A stretch of DNA of 64,000 nt from Enterobacter hormaechei ATCC 49162. Its GTDB lineage: Bacteria; Pseudomonadota; Gammaproteobacteria; Enterobacterales; Enterobacteriaceae. Numbering within the stretch: position 1 is the stretch's first letter; each line of letters begins with the position of its first letter. The notes under the pieces were generated by a model, which was given only the letters and a program-made list of their open reading frames with translations, did not search any database and was not told the origin of the DNA. A program made the translations under genes and the position numbers. Below are positions 48,861-59,583 of the stretch, piece by piece. The DNA lies in NCBI RefSeq assembly GCF_001875655.1, contig NZ_MKEQ01000002.1, positions 744,001 through 808,000 of the forward strand. The letters are read 5' to 3'.

Positions 48861-50055
48861 TGTTTGTCCCCTCGCGATCTAAAGCCTGTAGCAGCATCCG
48901 TTTTGAGATGATGCCAACGTACTGTTGTTCTTCACCGACGACCGGTACGGCGCACGGCGCCTGGCCCACGTGAGAGAGCAACTCGCTGAGCGGCGTTTCG
49001 GCGTCCACGGCAAGCGGAGCGTCAATCAACGCCGCATCGATTCCCTGGTTTTCGCTCAGGGCGGTTTTCAGGGAGTCGATGGAGACAACGCCGACAAATT
49101 TATTGCCGCGTTCAACCAGATAACCGTATTCACGGTCTTCGTCCTGCAACAGCTTCAGCGCGGAGCGCGGGCCAAATCCTGGCGTTTTTCGAATAATGCC
49201 GTTTGGCGTTCGACGGGCAATATCTTTCGCACTGAATACGTGGCTAATATCCACGCCGCGGAAGAAGGTGCGCACATAATCATTCGCCGGATTATTGAGA
49301 ATTTCATCCGGTGTGCCGACCTGCACCACTTCACCATTTTGCATAATGGCAATACGGTCGCCAATACGCATGGCTTCATCCAGATCGTGAGAAATAAAAA
49401 CAATGGTGCGCTGATGTTTGGCCTGTAATTTTACCAGCTCATCCTGCATCTCGGTGCGAATTAACGGATCGAGCGCCGAGAAAGCTTCGTCCATTAATAA
49501 TATGTCCGGATTAATCGCTAATGCGCGCGCTAATCCCACGCGCTGACGCATGCCGCCGGAAAGTTCATCCGGGTACGCATGCGCATAATTTTCCAGCCCC
49601 ACCTGACGCAGCGCATCAAGGGCCTTTTCCTGACGTTCCTGCGCGGGCGTGCCGGCTAACTCCATGCCAAAGGCGGTATTATCGAGTACCGTCATGTGCG
49701 GCATCAGCGCAAATGACTGAAACACCATCGCAATTTTCTTTCTGCGCACCTCGCGGAGTTCTGCGTCTGATATTCTGGCGATATCAACGCCGTCAATCAG
49801 TACCTGTCCGCGGGTGGGTTCAATCAGGCGATTGAGAAGGCGAACCATAGTGGATTTACCCGAACCGGATAATCCCATGATGACAAAAATCTCGCCTTCT
49901 TCAATGGCCAGACTGGCGTCTTTAACGCCAAGCGATAGCCCGGTTTTTTCCAGAATTTGCTCTTTCGTAAGGCCTTTCTCAATATATTTGAATGCGCGCT
50001 GCGGGTGCTCGCCAAATATTTTATAAAGATTCTTCACTTCTAATTTAATTGCCAT
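48853..50055 (-). CDS. proV: ProV, ATPase of the ProU transporter
   Basis: ATP-binding subunit of 400 residues. Walker [10 protein letters not shown] near 60-68, signature [10 protein letters not shown] near 164-173, Walker [13 protein letters not shown] near 184-195, and two C-terminal CBS domains (about 280-400), the osmosensing region in related transporters. In E. coli the upstream region and early proV form an H-NS-dependent silencer responding to osmolarity; the AT-rich stretch near 49690-50060 is consistent with this. Confidence 0.97.
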   Translation of the reverse strand: MAIKLEVKNLYKIFGEHPQRAFKYIEKGLTKEQILEKTGLSLGVKDASLAIEEGEIFVIMGLSGSGKSTMVRLLNRLIEPTRGQVLIDGVDIARISDAELREVRRKKIAMVFQSFALMPHMTVLDNTAFGMELAGTPAQERQEKALDALRQVGLENYAHAYPDELSGGMRQRVGLARALAINPDILLMDEAFSALDPLIRTEMQDELVKLQAKHQRTIVFISHDLDEAMRIGDRIAIMQNGEVVQVGTPDEILNNPANDYVRTFFRGVDISHVFSAKDIARRTPNGIIRKTPGFGPRSALKLLQDEDREYGYLVERGNKFVGVVSIDSLKTALSENQGIDAALIDAPLAVDAETPLSELLSHVGQAPCAVPVVGEEQQYVGIISKRMLLQALDREGTNNG

Positions 50056-50123
50056 GCAATAGAGAGTGTCCTGTTATTTGTTTATGTCGATATGATTACC
50101 ATGGTAAATAGTTAACTGGCATT

Positions 50124-50151
50124 ACCCTAACATACTCAGAATCTGAGACAA
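50124..50151 (-). promoter_or_regulatory. proU P2 promoter
   Basis: On the minus strand -35 TTGTCT, 16-base spacer and -10 TAGGGT. The unusual -10 hexamer TAGGGT and the flanking CAGATTCTGAGTATGT are like the osmotically regulated E. coli proU P2 promoter. Confidence 0.8.
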
Positions 50152-50268
50152 CCCTGGACCGGCCAGAGGTCAGAATTTTGCTGCAAGCGAAACGGCTGAA
50201 TTTCCCATGAATAAAGGGCTGAGGGCAGTTTGAATTTTTCTCAATTTTTTGCTGCGGCATGGGGAAAT

Positions 50269-50297
50269 TTCGCCTGAATCGGTGTGATTCAGGCGAA
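50269..50297 (-). terminator. Long hairpin beyond nrdF
   Basis: Perfect 12-base stem TTCGCCTGAATC/GATTCAGGCGAA with a GGTGT loop, about 92 bases beyond the nrdF stop. On the minus strand it is followed by ATTTCCCC; a terminator for nrdHIEF is plausible although the T-run is weak. Confidence 0.6.
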
Positions 50298-50388
50298 TAT
50301 GACGTGGCAATTACAGTGTAGTCCGTCGTGGAATATTCGGCTGGAAATAATGAAATGTGGAGTTAATTAATGAACGTTAATTCATTCA

Positions 50389-51356
<968 letters not shown>

Positions 51357-53501
51357 TTACAGCGCGCAGGACACGCAGCCTTCAATTTCGGTGCCTTCCA
51401 GCGCAAGCTGGCGCAGGCGAATGTAGTACAGCGTTTTGATACCTTTTTTCCAGGCGTAGATCTGCGCTTTATTGATATCCCGCGTGGTGGCGGTATCCGG
51501 GAAGAAGAGCGTCAGCGACAGTCCCTGGTCCACATGCTTCGTCGCCTCGGCGTAGGTATCAATGATCTTCTCCGGCCCGATCTCGTACGCGTCCTGATAT
51601 AACGCCAGATTCTCGTTGGTCATAAACGGTGCGGGGTAGTAGACGCGCCCGGTTTTGCCTTCCTTACGGATCTCAATCTTCGACACGATCGGGTGAATGC
51701 TCGACGTGGCGTGATTGATATAGGAAATGGAGCCGGTCGGCGGCACCGCCTGAAGGTTCTGGTTATAGAGGCCGTAGCGCATCACATCCTCACGCAGCTG
51801 GAGCCACATCTCGCGCGTCGGCAGAGTGATACCGGCGCGGGCAAACAGCGCGCGTACTATTTCGGTTTTCGGCTGCCAGTCGCCTTCCAGATACTGGCTG
51901 AAATACTCTCCGCTGGCGTAGCGCGACTGCTCAAAGCCTGCGAACCGCTGGTTGCGCTCGCGCGCCAGCCTCATCGAGGTATGCAGCGCATGCCAGGTGA
52001 TGGTGTAGAAATAGAGGTTGGTGAAATCCAGCCCTTCCGGGCTGCCGTAGGCGATGCCTTCCCGTGCCAGATAGCCGTGCAGGTTCATCTGCCCAAGGCC
52101 GATGGCGTGCGATGCGGCGTTGCCCGCCTCAATGGACGGCACGCTGCGGATGTGGCTCATGTCCGATACCGCCGTCAGCCCGCGAATGGCGGTTTCCACC
52201 GTGCGGCCAAAATCGGGCGAATCCATGGTGTGGGCAATATTCAGTGACCCGAGGTTGCAGGAGATATCGTTACCCACGTCCGCGTAGCCGAGGTTCTCGT
52301 CGTAGCTGGACGCGCTGTTGACCTGCAAAATCTCCGAGCACAGATTGCTCATGTTGATGCGCCCGGCAATCGGGTTGGCGCGGTTCACCGTGTCCTCATA
52401 CATGATGTACGGATAGCCAGACTCAAACTGGATCTCCGCAAGCCGCTGGAAGAAATCACGGGCGTTGATGGTGTTCTTGCGGATGCGATCGTCAGCCACC
52501 AGCTCGTCGTACAGCTCGCTTATTGCCACGTCGCCAAAGGCTTTGCCGTAAATACGTTCGATGTCATACGGCGAGAAGAGCGCCATCTCGGCATTCTCCT
52601 TAGCCAGCTTAAACGTGATATCCGGGATCACCACGCCGAGCGACAGGGTTTTAATGCGGATTTTTTCGTCGGCGTTTTCACGTTTGGTATCCAGAAAACG
52701 CAGAATGTCCGGGTGGTGCGCGTGCAGATAAACCGCGCCCGCGCCCTGACGCGCGCCAAGCTGGTTGGCGTATGAGAAGGCATCTTCCAGCATCTTCATC
52801 ACCGGGATGACGCCGGAAGACTGGTTTTCGATGCGCTTGATCGGCGCGCCCGCTTCCCGCAGGTTCGAGAGCAGAAACGCCACGCCGCCGCCGCGTTTCG
52901 AAAGCTGTAGCGCCGAATTCACCGCGCGGCCAATCGACTCCATATTGTCTTCAATACGCAGCAGGAAGCAGGAGACCAGCTCGCCGCGCTGGGCTTTGCC
53001 GCAGTTAAGGAAGGTTGGCGTGGCGGGCTGGAAGCGGCCGGAGAGGATCTCCTCCGTCAGTCTTTCGGCCAGGGCTTCATCGCCCTGCGCCAGCGTCAGC
53101 GCCACCATCACGGTGCGATCTTCAAAGCTTTCTAAATAGCGTTTGCCGTCGAAGGTTTTCAGGGTGTAGCTGGTGTAATACTTCCATGCGCCGAGAAACG
53201 TCTGGAAGCGAAAACCGCTGACGTGCGCCCGTTCAAACAAGGCCACCACGAAGGCGCGATCGTAGCGGGTCAGAACGCGCTCTTCGTAATAACCCTCTTT
53301 TACCAGCCAGTCGAGACGTTCCTGCTGGCTGCCAAAGACGACGCTGTTCGGGCGTACGTGAGCGGCAAAAAAGGCATCCACCGCCTCACGATCTTTATCA
53401 AACTGAATGCGCCCCTCCCGGTCATAGAGGTTTAGCATGGCGTTTAATGCGTGGTAATCCGGCGTCGCCTGAATCACACGTTCTGCGGTTGTCGTTGCCA
53501 A
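51357..53501 (-). CDS. nrdE: NrdE, class Ib ribonucleotide reductase large subunit
   Basis: Reduces ribonucleoside diphosphates. The 714-residue protein starts [20 protein letters not shown] and ends with the redox-active CVSC pair (EGCVSCAL). It contains the catalytic centre [14 protein letters not shown] and the loop [11 protein letters not shown], as in E. coli, and lacks the ATP-cone of NrdA, typical of class Ib. It overlaps the nrdI end by 28 bases and is 9 bases ahead of nrdF. Confidence 0.97.
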   Translation of the reverse strand: MATTTAERVIQATPDYHALNAMLNLYDREGRIQFDKDREAVDAFFAAHVRPNSVVFGSQQERLDWLVKEGYYEERVLTRYDRAFVVALFERAHVSGFRFQTFLGAWKYYTSYTLKTFDGKRYLESFEDRTVMVALTLAQGDEALAERLTEEILSGRFQPATPTFLNCGKAQRGELVSCFLLRIEDNMESIGRAVNSALQLSKRGGGVAFLLSNLREAGAPIKRIENQSSGVIPVMKMLEDAFSYANQLGARQGAGAVYLHAHHPDILRFLDTKRENADEKIRIKTLSLGVVIPDITFKLAKENAEMALFSPYDIERIYGKAFGDVAISELYDELVADDRIRKNTINARDFFQRLAEIQFESGYPYIMYEDTVNRANPIAGRINMSNLCSEILQVNSASSYDENLGYADVGNDISCNLGSLNIAHTMDSPDFGRTVETAIRGLTAVSDMSHIRSVPSIEAGNAASHAIGLGQMNLHGYLAREGIAYGSPEGLDFTNLYFYTITWHALHTSMRLARERNQRFAGFEQSRYASGEYFSQYLEGDWQPKTEIVRALFARAGITLPTREMWLQLREDVMRYGLYNQNLQAVPPTGSISYINHATSSIHPIVSKIEIRKEGKTGRVYYPAPFMTNENLALYQDAYEIGPEKIIDTYAEATKHVDQGLSLTLFFPDTATTRDINKAQIYAWKKGIKTLYYIRLRQLALEGTEIEGCVSCAL

Positions 53502-53884
53502 AATTCGTTCACTCCTTTACGCACGTTCTCTACGTCCTGCTGTGTCCCCATCAGTTCAAAACGATAGAGATACGGCACGCCGCATTTTTGAGAGATGACA
53601 TCCCCGGCGCGGGCAAAGGCCTCGCCGAAGTTGCGATTGCCTGCCGCGATCACGCCCCGAATCAGTTGCCGGTTATGGGGATCGTTCAGAAAGCGGATCA
53701 CCTGACGGGGCACAGCCCCCGCCGTGCCGCCACCGCCGTAGCTGGGCACCACCAGAATGTAGGGTTCGTCTACCTGAATCCGCTCCCGCTCATTTAGCGG
53801 AATGCGTATCGCGGGCAGCCCGAGGCGCTCCATAAACCGAAGCGTGTTTTCCGAACTGCTGGAAAAGTAGACCAGCCTGGTCAT
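53474..53884 (-). CDS. nrdI: NrdI, flavodoxin-like activator of NrdF
   Basis: NrdI (136 residues) supplies the oxidant that builds the dimanganese-tyrosyl radical of NrdF. The FMN-binding loop [12 protein letters not shown] lies near residues 6-17 and the glycine-rich loop [12 protein letters not shown] near 49-60. It overlaps the nrdH stop by 4 bases (ATGA) and nrdE by 28 bases. Its presence supports the class Ib assignment and suggests that the operon as a whole is under selection. Confidence 0.95.
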   Translation of the reverse strand: MTRLVYFSSSSENTLRFMERLGLPAIRIPLNERERIQVDEPYILVVPSYGGGGTAGAVPRQVIRFLNDPHNRQLIRGVIAAGNRNFGEAFARAGDVISQKCGVPYLYRFELMGTQQDVENVRKGVNEFWQRQPQNV

Positions 53885-54120
53885 GCACTGACGCCCTGCG
53901 CGGCAAGACGATTGATCATGTCCGGGCGAAAGCCCGACCAGCTGGTCTCACCGGCAACCACCACCGGAAGCTGACGGAAACCCTGCGCGCGCAGGAGGTC
54001 TGCCGCGTCGGGCACGTGATCAATATTGACCATCTCAAATGCCACGCCGCGGCTCTCCATCGCCCGTTTCGTGGCGTGGCACTGAACACAATCGTTACGA
54101 GTGTAAATAATAATGCTCAT
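53881..54120 (-). CDS. nrdH: NrdH, glutaredoxin-like electron donor for NrdEF
   Basis: Redoxin of 79 residues with a CVQC active site ([13 protein letters not shown] near residues 5-17) and the motif [13 protein letters not shown] near the end. It uses thioredoxin reductase. First gene of nrdHIEF. ATG at 54120 gives a start comparable to E. coli MRITIYTR; the ribosome site is weak. Confidence 0.95.
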   Translation of the reverse strand: MSIIIYTRNDCVQCHATKRAMESRGVAFEMVNIDHVPDAADLLRAQGFRQLPVVVAGETSWSGFRPDMINRLAAQGVSA

Positions 54121-54194
54121 GATTCGTATTTCCATTTAGAATGAGGGAACGGCGCGAGTAAACGCGTCATGTTGTGTGTGTCTTGCTAAAGGGA

Positions 54195-54241
54195 ATACTA
54201 GATGTAGTTGCGATAAGTTTCAACCACACAAGATATGGGAA
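54195..54241 (-). promoter_or_regulatory. Two NrdR boxes before nrdHIEF
   Basis: Two degenerate palindromes related to the NrdR consensus ACACTATATCTTGTGT: one at 54226-54241 (on the minus strand CCCATATCTTGTGT) and one at 54195-54210 (CAACTACATCTAGTAT). Their starts are 31 bases apart, the helical spacing typical of NrdR box pairs. The rest of the 243-base spacer back to ygaM contains only the ygaM terminator. Confidence 0.7.
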
Positions 54242-54315
54242 ATTCAGATTAATAAGGCCCCAATGATGAGCCTGGCGGGGCAAGGCGGGCTGTGCGGGTT
54301 TTTCAGGCTTTCAGG

Positions 54316-54351
54316 CAAAGAAAAGCCCCGGCGCCTGAGGCTACCGGGGCT
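54316..54351 (-). terminator. Terminator of ygaM
   Basis: Stem AGCCCCGG/CCGGGGCT (54324-54331 with 54344-54351) with a 12-base loop; reading the minus strand it is followed by TTCTTTG, just after the ygaM stop. Confidence 0.8.
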
Positions 54352-54363
54352 GAGAACGTGTGC

Positions 54364-54690
54364 TTACTTACGCAGGCTAAGCAGGGCGCCGACAAAAATG
54401 CCGACCGCCGCGACCGTTCCCAGTGTACAGAGCGGTTTTTCACGCACGAAGGTGGTGGCGCAGCTGGCCATGTCGCAGGCCGCCTGAGTGGTACGTGAGC
54501 GCCCATTCATTCTTGCCCGCGTTTCACGCAGCAGAGACTGAGCCTTACGTTTCGCGGCATCTGCTTCGTCCTTCGCATCAGAGCCCCAGGATTTCAATAC
54601 GGCTTCCAGCGTGTCCGCTAATTGGCTGACATCGTTACGAATATCCTGTGTGTCGTCATTCATATCGTTTCGGTTCGGTCTGTTAAACAT
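54364..54690 (-). CDS. ygaM: YgaM, ElaB/YgaM/YqjD-family ribosome-associated membrane protein
   Basis: DUF883-family protein of 108 residues. Members are C-tail-anchored inner-membrane proteins that bind ribosomes in stationary phase. The sequence has a charged coiled-coil-like N-terminal part (about 10-65, DIRNDVSQLADTLEAVLKSW) and one hydrophobic anchor near the C-terminus (TVAAVGIFVGALLSLRK). ATG at 54690 follows GGAGGAT. It diverges from ygaC. Confidence 0.9.
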   Translation of the reverse strand: MFNRPNRNDMNDDTQDIRNDVSQLADTLEAVLKSWGSDAKDEADAAKRKAQSLLRETRARMNGRSRTTQAACDMASCATTFVREKPLCTLGTVAAVGIFVGALLSLRK

Positions 54691-54848
54691 ACGATCCTCC
54701 ATAATTTGCGTTCCCGTTTAGTTTAGTTCAGAAATGTAATATCTGAAGCGAGTCACGGCTTATCGGGCAGTTTATGGAATATTCTGAAAGCCCTGCTAAT
54801 GCTGAATACTGTAAGGTTGCCGGGCAGGAATGATAATGAGGAAAAGAT

Positions 54849-55193
54849 ATGTATTTACGACCCGATGAGGTGGCGCGCGTTCTTGAAAAAGAAGGGTTCA
54901 CCATGGATGAGGTAACATCAAAAGCGTACGGATATCGCCGTGGTGAGAATTATGTTTACGTCAACCGTGAAGCAAGAATGGGGCGTACGGCTCTCATTAT
55001 TCACCCGACACTTAAAGACAGAAGCCTGTCATTTGCTGAGCCAGCCTCGGATATTAAAACCTGCGATCATTATCAGCAATTTCCGCTCTATTTAGGCGGC
55101 GAGACGCATGAGCATTATGGTATTCCGCACGGTTTCAGCTCGCGTATGGCGCTGGAGCGGTTCCTGAAAGGGCTGTTTGGCGACGTACAATAA
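54849..55193 (+). CDS. ygaC: YgaC, DUF2002 family protein
   Basis: Conserved enterobacterial protein of 114 residues, very close to E. coli YgaC (start [20 protein letters not shown]; central [25 protein letters not shown] region). Function unknown; in E. coli it is Fur-regulated. The spacer upstream contains GAATGATAATGAGG, which partly resembles a Fur half site. A hairpin follows the gene. Confidence 0.9.
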   Translation: MYLRPDEVARVLEKEGFTMDEVTSKAYGYRRGENYVYVNREARMGRTALIIHPTLKDRSLSFAEPASDIKTCDHYQQFPLYLGGETHEHYGIPHGFSSRMALERFLKGLFGDVQ

Positions 55194-55197
55194 CTCC

Positions 55198-55219
55198 GCG
55201 ACTGGCACAGGCCAGTCGC
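55198..55219. terminator. Hairpin between convergent ygaC and alaE
   Basis: Nine-base stem GCGACTGGC/GCCAGTCGC with an ACAG loop (55198-55219), between the two stop codons. It lacks clear T-runs but could serve as a two-way terminator. Confidence 0.7.
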
Positions 55220-55225
55220 CTTACC

Positions 55226-55675
55226 TTACGCTTTTGCCTGAGCATAAGGACTGACTTTAAACAGGCGGCGGCAGTAGTCAAGAAAGTACCCATACACCGC
55301 ACCCATCAGCATAGATACCACGATATTTGAACTTACCGCGGCGGCGATTTGATGCCAGTCTGCGCCCACCGTCAGCAAAATAACCACATACACCGGCGAC
55401 TGGAATGTCACGTAGGCCAGCACATCCGCCAGGTTTTTTGCCCAACCCGCCGGGCTAATACGCCGTGCTACACGCATCACTGCATCGCGGTACAGTCCGT
55501 ACGGCCAGGCAATCATGATATTCACCGGAATGGCCACCAGACGCGACGAGAGGGATTGCTCAAAGGACATTCCCGACAGGAAAATTTCAATCAGCATATT
55601 CACGACGGAACAGTAAACGACCATCGCGAACGTATCCGCTACCGCATGGCGCAGGCGAGACTGCGGTGAGAACAT
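55226..55675 (-). CDS. alaE: AlaE, L-alanine exporter
   Basis: Small inner-membrane exporter of L-alanine (149 residues, four hydrophobic segments). The sequence [21 protein letters not shown] ... [24 protein letters not shown] agrees with E. coli AlaE, which contains a GxxxG motif in its last span (GAVYG here). ATG at 55675 gives the E. coli start. In E. coli it is induced by alanine through Lrp. Confidence 0.95.
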   Translation of the reverse strand: MFSPQSRLRHAVADTFAMVVYCSVVNMLIEIFLSGMSFEQSLSSRLVAIPVNIMIAWPYGLYRDAVMRVARRISPAGWAKNLADVLAYVTFQSPVYVVILLTVGADWHQIAAAVSSNIVVSMLMGAVYGYFLDYCRRLFKVSPYAQAKA

Positions 55676-56171
55676 GTCTGAACTCCTCGAACAGGACAAA
55701 AAAGTGGCGTTTTACCTGCGGCCTTTAGTGCTTTAGGTTGGTTTGTTTTGAGTGTATAGCGTATCTCTCTGGCTTTTATCTAACAAGTAGTGATTAATTT
55801 TTATTTACAGGCGCTTTAGCCATAAAATTCTCTAAAGTTGTGTGGTTTTTGCGCGCTTCGTTATTTTCTCTCCCCGACGCTATTTTGTTAATAGAAATCA
55901 ATCCATTAGTTAACCCGTGCGTGCGTGGATTGTCTGTTGCATGGGGGATTGGAGACTATTTCTTGAACAGTTTTAAACAGGGATTTTTGGCCAGGCAACG
56001 GGCGGTATATTACGCCTTAAAACAGGCAGATATTTCGGGGTTATATTAACGGGATATTCTAAAACATTTACAATAATGTCAAAACGACAGGGTGGGTAGA
56101 TATCAGAACCAAAATCAATTATTCTGTTGCCTGATTCAGGTTATACACACGAAGAAAGGTTTTTCATTATT
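55676..56171. other. AT-rich spacer between alaE and stpA
   Basis: A spacer of 496 bases, clearly richer in A and T than its surroundings. It holds the alaE promoter near its left end and the stpA promoter near its right end. A reading frame of 69 codons at 55840-56049 shows no known family; its amino acid composition is unremarkable, so it is not called. Low GC beside an H-NS paralogue gene fits autorepression by H-NS/StpA. Confidence 0.65.
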
Positions 56172-56576
56172 ATGGCTTTAACGTTACAGAATCTTAATAA
56201 TATTCGTACCCTCCGGGCGCTGGCTCGTGAATTATCCATGGACGTTCTGGAAGAAGTGCTGGAAAAATTCCGGATGGTCACTGAAGAAAAACGCAGCGAG
56301 CAGGCTGAATTAGAGCGTCAACGCGCTGAACAGCAGGATAAAATTAATGCTCTGCTGGAACTGATGAAAGCTGACGGTATTTCTCCGAGCGATCTGTTAG
56401 GTAGTGACCTGGCGCAGGCGGGTCAGCCGACGAAAAAACGTAAAGCGCGTGCGGCGAAGTATCGTTTTATTGACGCGAACGGTGAAGAGAAAACGTGGAC
56501 CGGTCAGGGACGTACGCCAAAGCCAATTGCGACCGCACTGGCAAACGGTAAATCTCTGGATGATTTCCTGATCTGA
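56172..56576 (+). CDS. stpA: StpA, H-NS-like nucleoid protein
   Basis: Nucleoid-associated protein and RNA chaperone, paralogue of H-NS. The 134 residues contain an N-terminal dimerisation coiled coil (about 1-75, EQAELERQRAEQQDKINALLEL), a linker with KKRKARAAK and the C-terminal DNA-binding domain with the core TWTGQGRTPKPIATAL, the AT-hook-like QGR motif. ATG at 56172 follows GAAGAAAGG with typical spacing. Position next to alaE supports stpA rather than hns. Confidence 0.93.
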   Translation: MALTLQNLNNIRTLRALARELSMDVLEEVLEKFRMVTEEKRSEQAELERQRAEQQDKINALLELMKADGISPSDLLGSDLAQAGQPTKKRKARAAKYRFIDANGEEKTWTGQGRTPKPIATALANGKSLDDFLI

Positions 56577-56613
56577 TGATTATTCGGGCGGTGTATTCCG
56601 CCCGATTATTGCC

Positions 56614-56793
56614 TTAGCAGACGCCAAAGTCACCTTCTTCGGAGTACAGCACCACGTCCGCCGCTTTCAGGTGATATTTCTCACCCTGCTCATTGCTGGC
56701 CTGTACAGCCACAATGTTTTCACCATTCACTTCGAGCACTTTCAGTTTCGGACCGCCCTGACGCGGTTGGACATAATCACCGACAGAAAACAT
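56614..56793 (-). CDS. YodC/DUF2158 family small protein
   Basis: Small reading frame of 59 codons, product MFSVGDYVQPRQGGPKLKVL and further, ending EEGDFGVC. The pattern VGDxVxxxxGGPxMxV is that of the DUF2158 (YodC) family of unknown function. A strong ribosome site GGAGGT precedes the ATG. It lies between stpA and ygaP, on its own, with no partners. Found by reading the minus strand directly; too short for most gene lists. Confidence 0.8.
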   Translation of the reverse strand: MFSVGDYVQPRQGGPKLKVLEVNGENIVAVQASNEQGEKYHLKAADVVLYSEEGDFGVC

Positions 56794-56875
56794 AGCACCT
56801 CCTCATCGTTTTAACGATCTTCACCATAGCCCACGTCCGGAACGGGGTACAGCCTAATCTTTCAGATACTCCTTA

Positions 56876-57394
56876 TCAGGTACGACGGTTCCACGGCATC
56901 ACTTTCAGCAGTCGCGCCATACCGCAAAAGCCCGTCACACCGGCAAACACCAGCCCGGCGCCCACAAAACCGCTCAGCAGGAAAAAGCCGCTGGAGACGC
57001 TATAACCGAGCACCACGCCGCAAAGGATTAACAGCCCGGCGGCGATCTGCACCTGACGCATCAGCGGAAGCGGCTGCGATCGATCTTCCAAGGTCAGCAG
57101 CCCGGCCTGTTTCCAGCCCTGAATGCCTCCCTCCACCACGAAGGCGTGCGCAGGGGACGCCGCCTGCGCCAGACGCGCATCATTGTTTGAAGTTCGTGCG
57201 CCGGACTGACAGTGGAAAATCACCGTTTCTCCCGGCGCTGCGTTAAGCCCACCGGGTAACGAATCCAGCGGAATGGAGTGCGCCGCCGGAATATGTTCGC
57301 GGGCATACTCGTCGGGGTCGCGAATATCGATAAGTTTGGCGCCTTCAGCAATCAGCGCGTCTGCCTGTTGCGGCGAAATAAGAGGAAGAGACAT
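56876..57394 (-). CDS. ygaP: YgaP, membrane-anchored rhodanese
   Basis: Rhodanese of 172 residues: catalytic domain about 1-105 with active-site loop [11 protein letters not shown] (Cys near residue 63), then two hydrophobic segments (about 113-160, DUF2892) that anchor it in the inner membrane. In E. coli it is a sulfurtransferase also S-nitrosylated in response to NO. There the ArsR-family gene ygaV precedes it in an operon; no such gene is present here. Confidence 0.94.
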   Translation of the reverse strand: MSLPLISPQQADALIAEGAKLIDIRDPDEYAREHIPAAHSIPLDSLPGGLNAAPGETVIFHCQSGARTSNNDARLAQAASPAHAFVVEGGIQGWKQAGLLTLEDRSQPLPLMRQVQIAAGLLILCGVVLGYSVSSGFFLLSGFVGAGLVFAGVTGFCGMARLLKVMPWNRRT

Positions 57395-57572
57395 TGTGTT
57401 TCCTTACGGTTATGTTCCGCACAGTAGAGCATTTAAGGCAGGGTTTAAGCCAGTGTAAAGAGGGTAAAGGCTGGTAAAAGCGCGAGAGAGGAATGGCAGT
57501 TACCCGTAAACTGGCTACGCTTAGAGAAGTGTCTTTTATAATTTTCAATTGGTTAGCTTGCACGGAGTCTTT

Positions 57573-57731
57573 ATGGATTTTTGGCGTGTTGTCTTTACGA
57601 TTATTCTCCCGCCGCTGGGCGTGCTGCTTGGCAAGGGGCTGGGCTGGGCATTTATCCTGAACATTCTTCTGACCATCCTGGGCTACTTCCCGGGTCTTAT
57701 CCACGCGTTTTGGGTTCAGACGAAGAGCTAG
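57573..57731 (+). CDS. yqaE: YqaE, PMP3/UPF0057 membrane protein
   Basis: Two-span membrane protein of 52 residues (MDFWRVVFTIILPPLGVLLG ... IHAFWVQTKS) of the Pmp3 stress-induced proteolipid family; E. coli YqaE is part of the envelope stress response (CpxR). The ATG at 57573 follows CGGAG; an upstream in-frame start would add eight unlikely residues. Its last 4 bases overlap the convergent yahB end. Confidence 0.92.
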   Translation: MDFWRVVFTIILPPLGVLLGKGLGWAFILNILLTILGYFPGLIHAFWVQTKS

Positions 57732-58657
57732 GTACGCCACAGTAAGTCGCTGTAGATCCGGGTCAGCACGCCCTCAGGGCCAAACTGCTGTTTGATCCAG
57801 CGCGTGACCTGACCGGTCGCCGCATGCTGCGTGGCGAGCAGCATGCGCGAATCCTGACGCGGATTATTGATCCGCCGCGTTACCAACAGCCCGTCCTCTA
57901 CCGCCTCACGCGTCATATATTCCGGTAAAAAGCCAATACCTTCCCCCAGGATCTGACACTGGCATTTCGTGTTGAAGTCCGGCACCAGAATCGCCTCCTG
58001 ACCGTGAAGCAGCCAGCCGACTTTCTTGTTGATGGTATGCGCGGTGTCCTCCACCATGATATTGGGATACAGACGCAGCTGACTTTCTGAAATGGGCTGC
58101 GGGGCGAACGCCAGCGGATGGGTGGGTGCGATGGCAAAAACCCAGCGGATCGCGCCTATTTCGGTGTAATCGATGCCGCCGCCGTCCAGCAGCGTATCCG
58201 GCGCGCCAATGGCGATATTGGCCTGATTATTAATGATGGAATCCCAGACGCCGTTATACACCTCGGTCGTCACCGTGATCTGGCAGGTGGGAAACTGTTT
58301 TTTCAGCACCTGGAGCAAACGCGCGGTATGGCGTGGCGTATACAAAAGCTGATTTATGCAGATGCGCACCCGCGTCTCAATGCCCTGCGAAATGGTATCA
58401 ATCCCGCGCTTGATGGCATGGAAGTCATTCAGCAGGTCGGTCGCTTTACGATAAAAATAAAAACCGGATTCGGTCAGCTCAATGCTGCGCGTGTTGCGCA
58501 CAAACAGCACCACGTCCAGCCCGGTCTCCATGCGTTTGATGGTGTAACTGATGGCGGAGGTGGTCACGCCCAGCTCGGCAGCCGCTTTGCTAAAACTGCC
58601 AAAACGTGCCGCGGTGGTGAAGGCCAGCAAATTCTCTTCGGTAAAGATGGAATTCAT
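57728..58657 (-). CDS. yahB: LysR-family regulator, YahB type
   Basis: LysR-type transcription regulator of 309 residues. The N-terminal helix-turn-helix spans about residues 10-40 (RFGSFSKAAAELGVTTSAISYTIKRMETG); the rest is the two-lobed effector domain (about 90-300). It resembles AllS, the activator of allantoin catabolism, and the E. coli regulator YahB. ATG at 58657 was chosen because AGGAGGCG precedes it. It diverges from the yahD-yahF-yahG-permease cluster and so probably controls that operon in response to its substrate. Confidence 0.88.
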   Translation of the reverse strand: MNSIFTEENLLAFTTAARFGSFSKAAAELGVTTSAISYTIKRMETGLDVVLFVRNTRSIELTESGFYFYRKATDLLNDFHAIKRGIDTISQGIETRVRICINQLLYTPRHTARLLQVLKKQFPTCQITVTTEVYNGVWDSIINNQANIAIGAPDTLLDGGGIDYTEIGAIRWVFAIAPTHPLAFAPQPISESQLRLYPNIMVEDTAHTINKKVGWLLHGQEAILVPDFNTKCQCQILGEGIGFLPEYMTREAVEDGLLVTRRINNPRQDSRMLLATQHAATGQVTRWIKQQFGPEGVLTRIYSDLLWRT

Positions 58658-58977
58658 ATTACGCCTCCTGGCCATCATCAGTTTTGAACATATTTTAACA
58701 GCGACGTTACATCATAGTTGATGCCGATCACAGTTCTGTCTTTTTGCGTAGACCCGCGCTGTGCAAGGCTTTTTCAGCCATAAGGATAATGCAGCCTGAG
58801 GCGCGTAAAAGCGGTAAACCATAAGAAAAAGGTTGCACAGACGCACGTTTTTGCCGGACCGTTGAATTTAACTCAACAATCAATTGCGTGTCGATGAATC
58901 ATTTTTAAGCGGATTCTTTTATGACCAGGCTGTTGCTATTCTCAGCTCATCAGAAGTGAAATAGAGGGAGTCTGAAT
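58658..58977. other. Divergent control region between yahB and yahD
   Basis: A spacer of 320 bases without a gene. It contains a CRP-like site GTTGA-TGCCGA-TCACA at 58717-58732 (one good half) and AT-rich sequence near 58865-58940 that probably holds the yahD promoter. LysR target sites are expected but no T-N11-A box could be singled out. Confidence 0.55.
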
Positions 58978-59583
58978 ATGTCTGCAACTGCACTGGTTAC
59001 AGAATTTCTGCTGGCGGCAGAAGAGGGCAATATCGACGCGCTAAAAGCCTGCCTGGAGAAAGGCGTGGATATTAACGCGACCAACCGCCAGAAAAGAACC
59101 GCCATTATTATTGCCAGCCTGAAAAAGCATTACGCCTGTGTGGAATTTTTAATTGCCGCCGGGGCGGATATTGATAAACAGGACCAGACCTGTTTTAACC
59201 CCTTCCTGATCAGTTGCCTGACCAATGATTTAACCTTGCTGCGCATTGTCCTTCCGGCAAATCCAGATCTCGACCGCCTGACGCGCTTTGGTGGCGTGGG
59301 CATTACACCTGCCAGTGAAAAAGGGCACGTTGAAATCGTGCGTGAGCTGCTGGAAAAAACCGACATCAACGTCAACCACACCAATTTTGTCGGCTGGACG
59401 CCGCTGCTGGAAGCCATCGTATTAAACGACGGCGGCGCAACGCAGCAGGAAATTGTGAAGCTGCTACTGGATCACGGCGCGAACCCGCACATGACCGATA
59501 AATACGGCAAAACCCCGCTCGAACTGGCGCGGGAAAAAGGCTTCAACGCGATCGCAGACCTGCTGCTGGCGGCAGGCGCATAG
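58978..59583 (+). CDS. yahD: YahD, ankyrin-repeat protein
   Basis: Cytoplasmic protein of 201 residues made of about five ankyrin repeats (for example LLAAEEGNIDALKACLEKGVDIN near 11-33 and GGVGITPASEKGHVEIVRELLEKTDIN near 102-128, GWTPLLEAIVLNDGG, YGKTPLELAREKGFNAI). No signal peptide. Function unknown; it matches E. coli YahD, and the position is the same, beside yahB and before yahF. Ankyrin proteins usually bind other proteins, so a scaffold or regulatory role for the enzymes downstream is possible but not shown. Confidence 0.88.
   Translation: MSATALVTEFLLAAEEGNIDALKACLEKGVDINATNRQKRTAIIIASLKKHYACVEFLIAAGADIDKQDQTCFNPFLISCLTNDLTLLRIVLPANPDLDRLTRFGGVGITPASEKGHVEIVRELLEKTDINVNHTNFVGWTPLLEAIVLNDGGATQQEIVKLLLDHGANPHMTDKYGKTPLELAREKGFNAIADLLLAAGA

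Larger units (their letters stand above)
50056..50388. other. proU regulatory region and nrdF downstream spacer
   Basis: No protein gene is seen in these 333 bases. They hold the proU P2 promoter (50124-50151), a long 12-base stem at 50269-50297, and AT-rich sequence between them. Confidence 0.75.
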
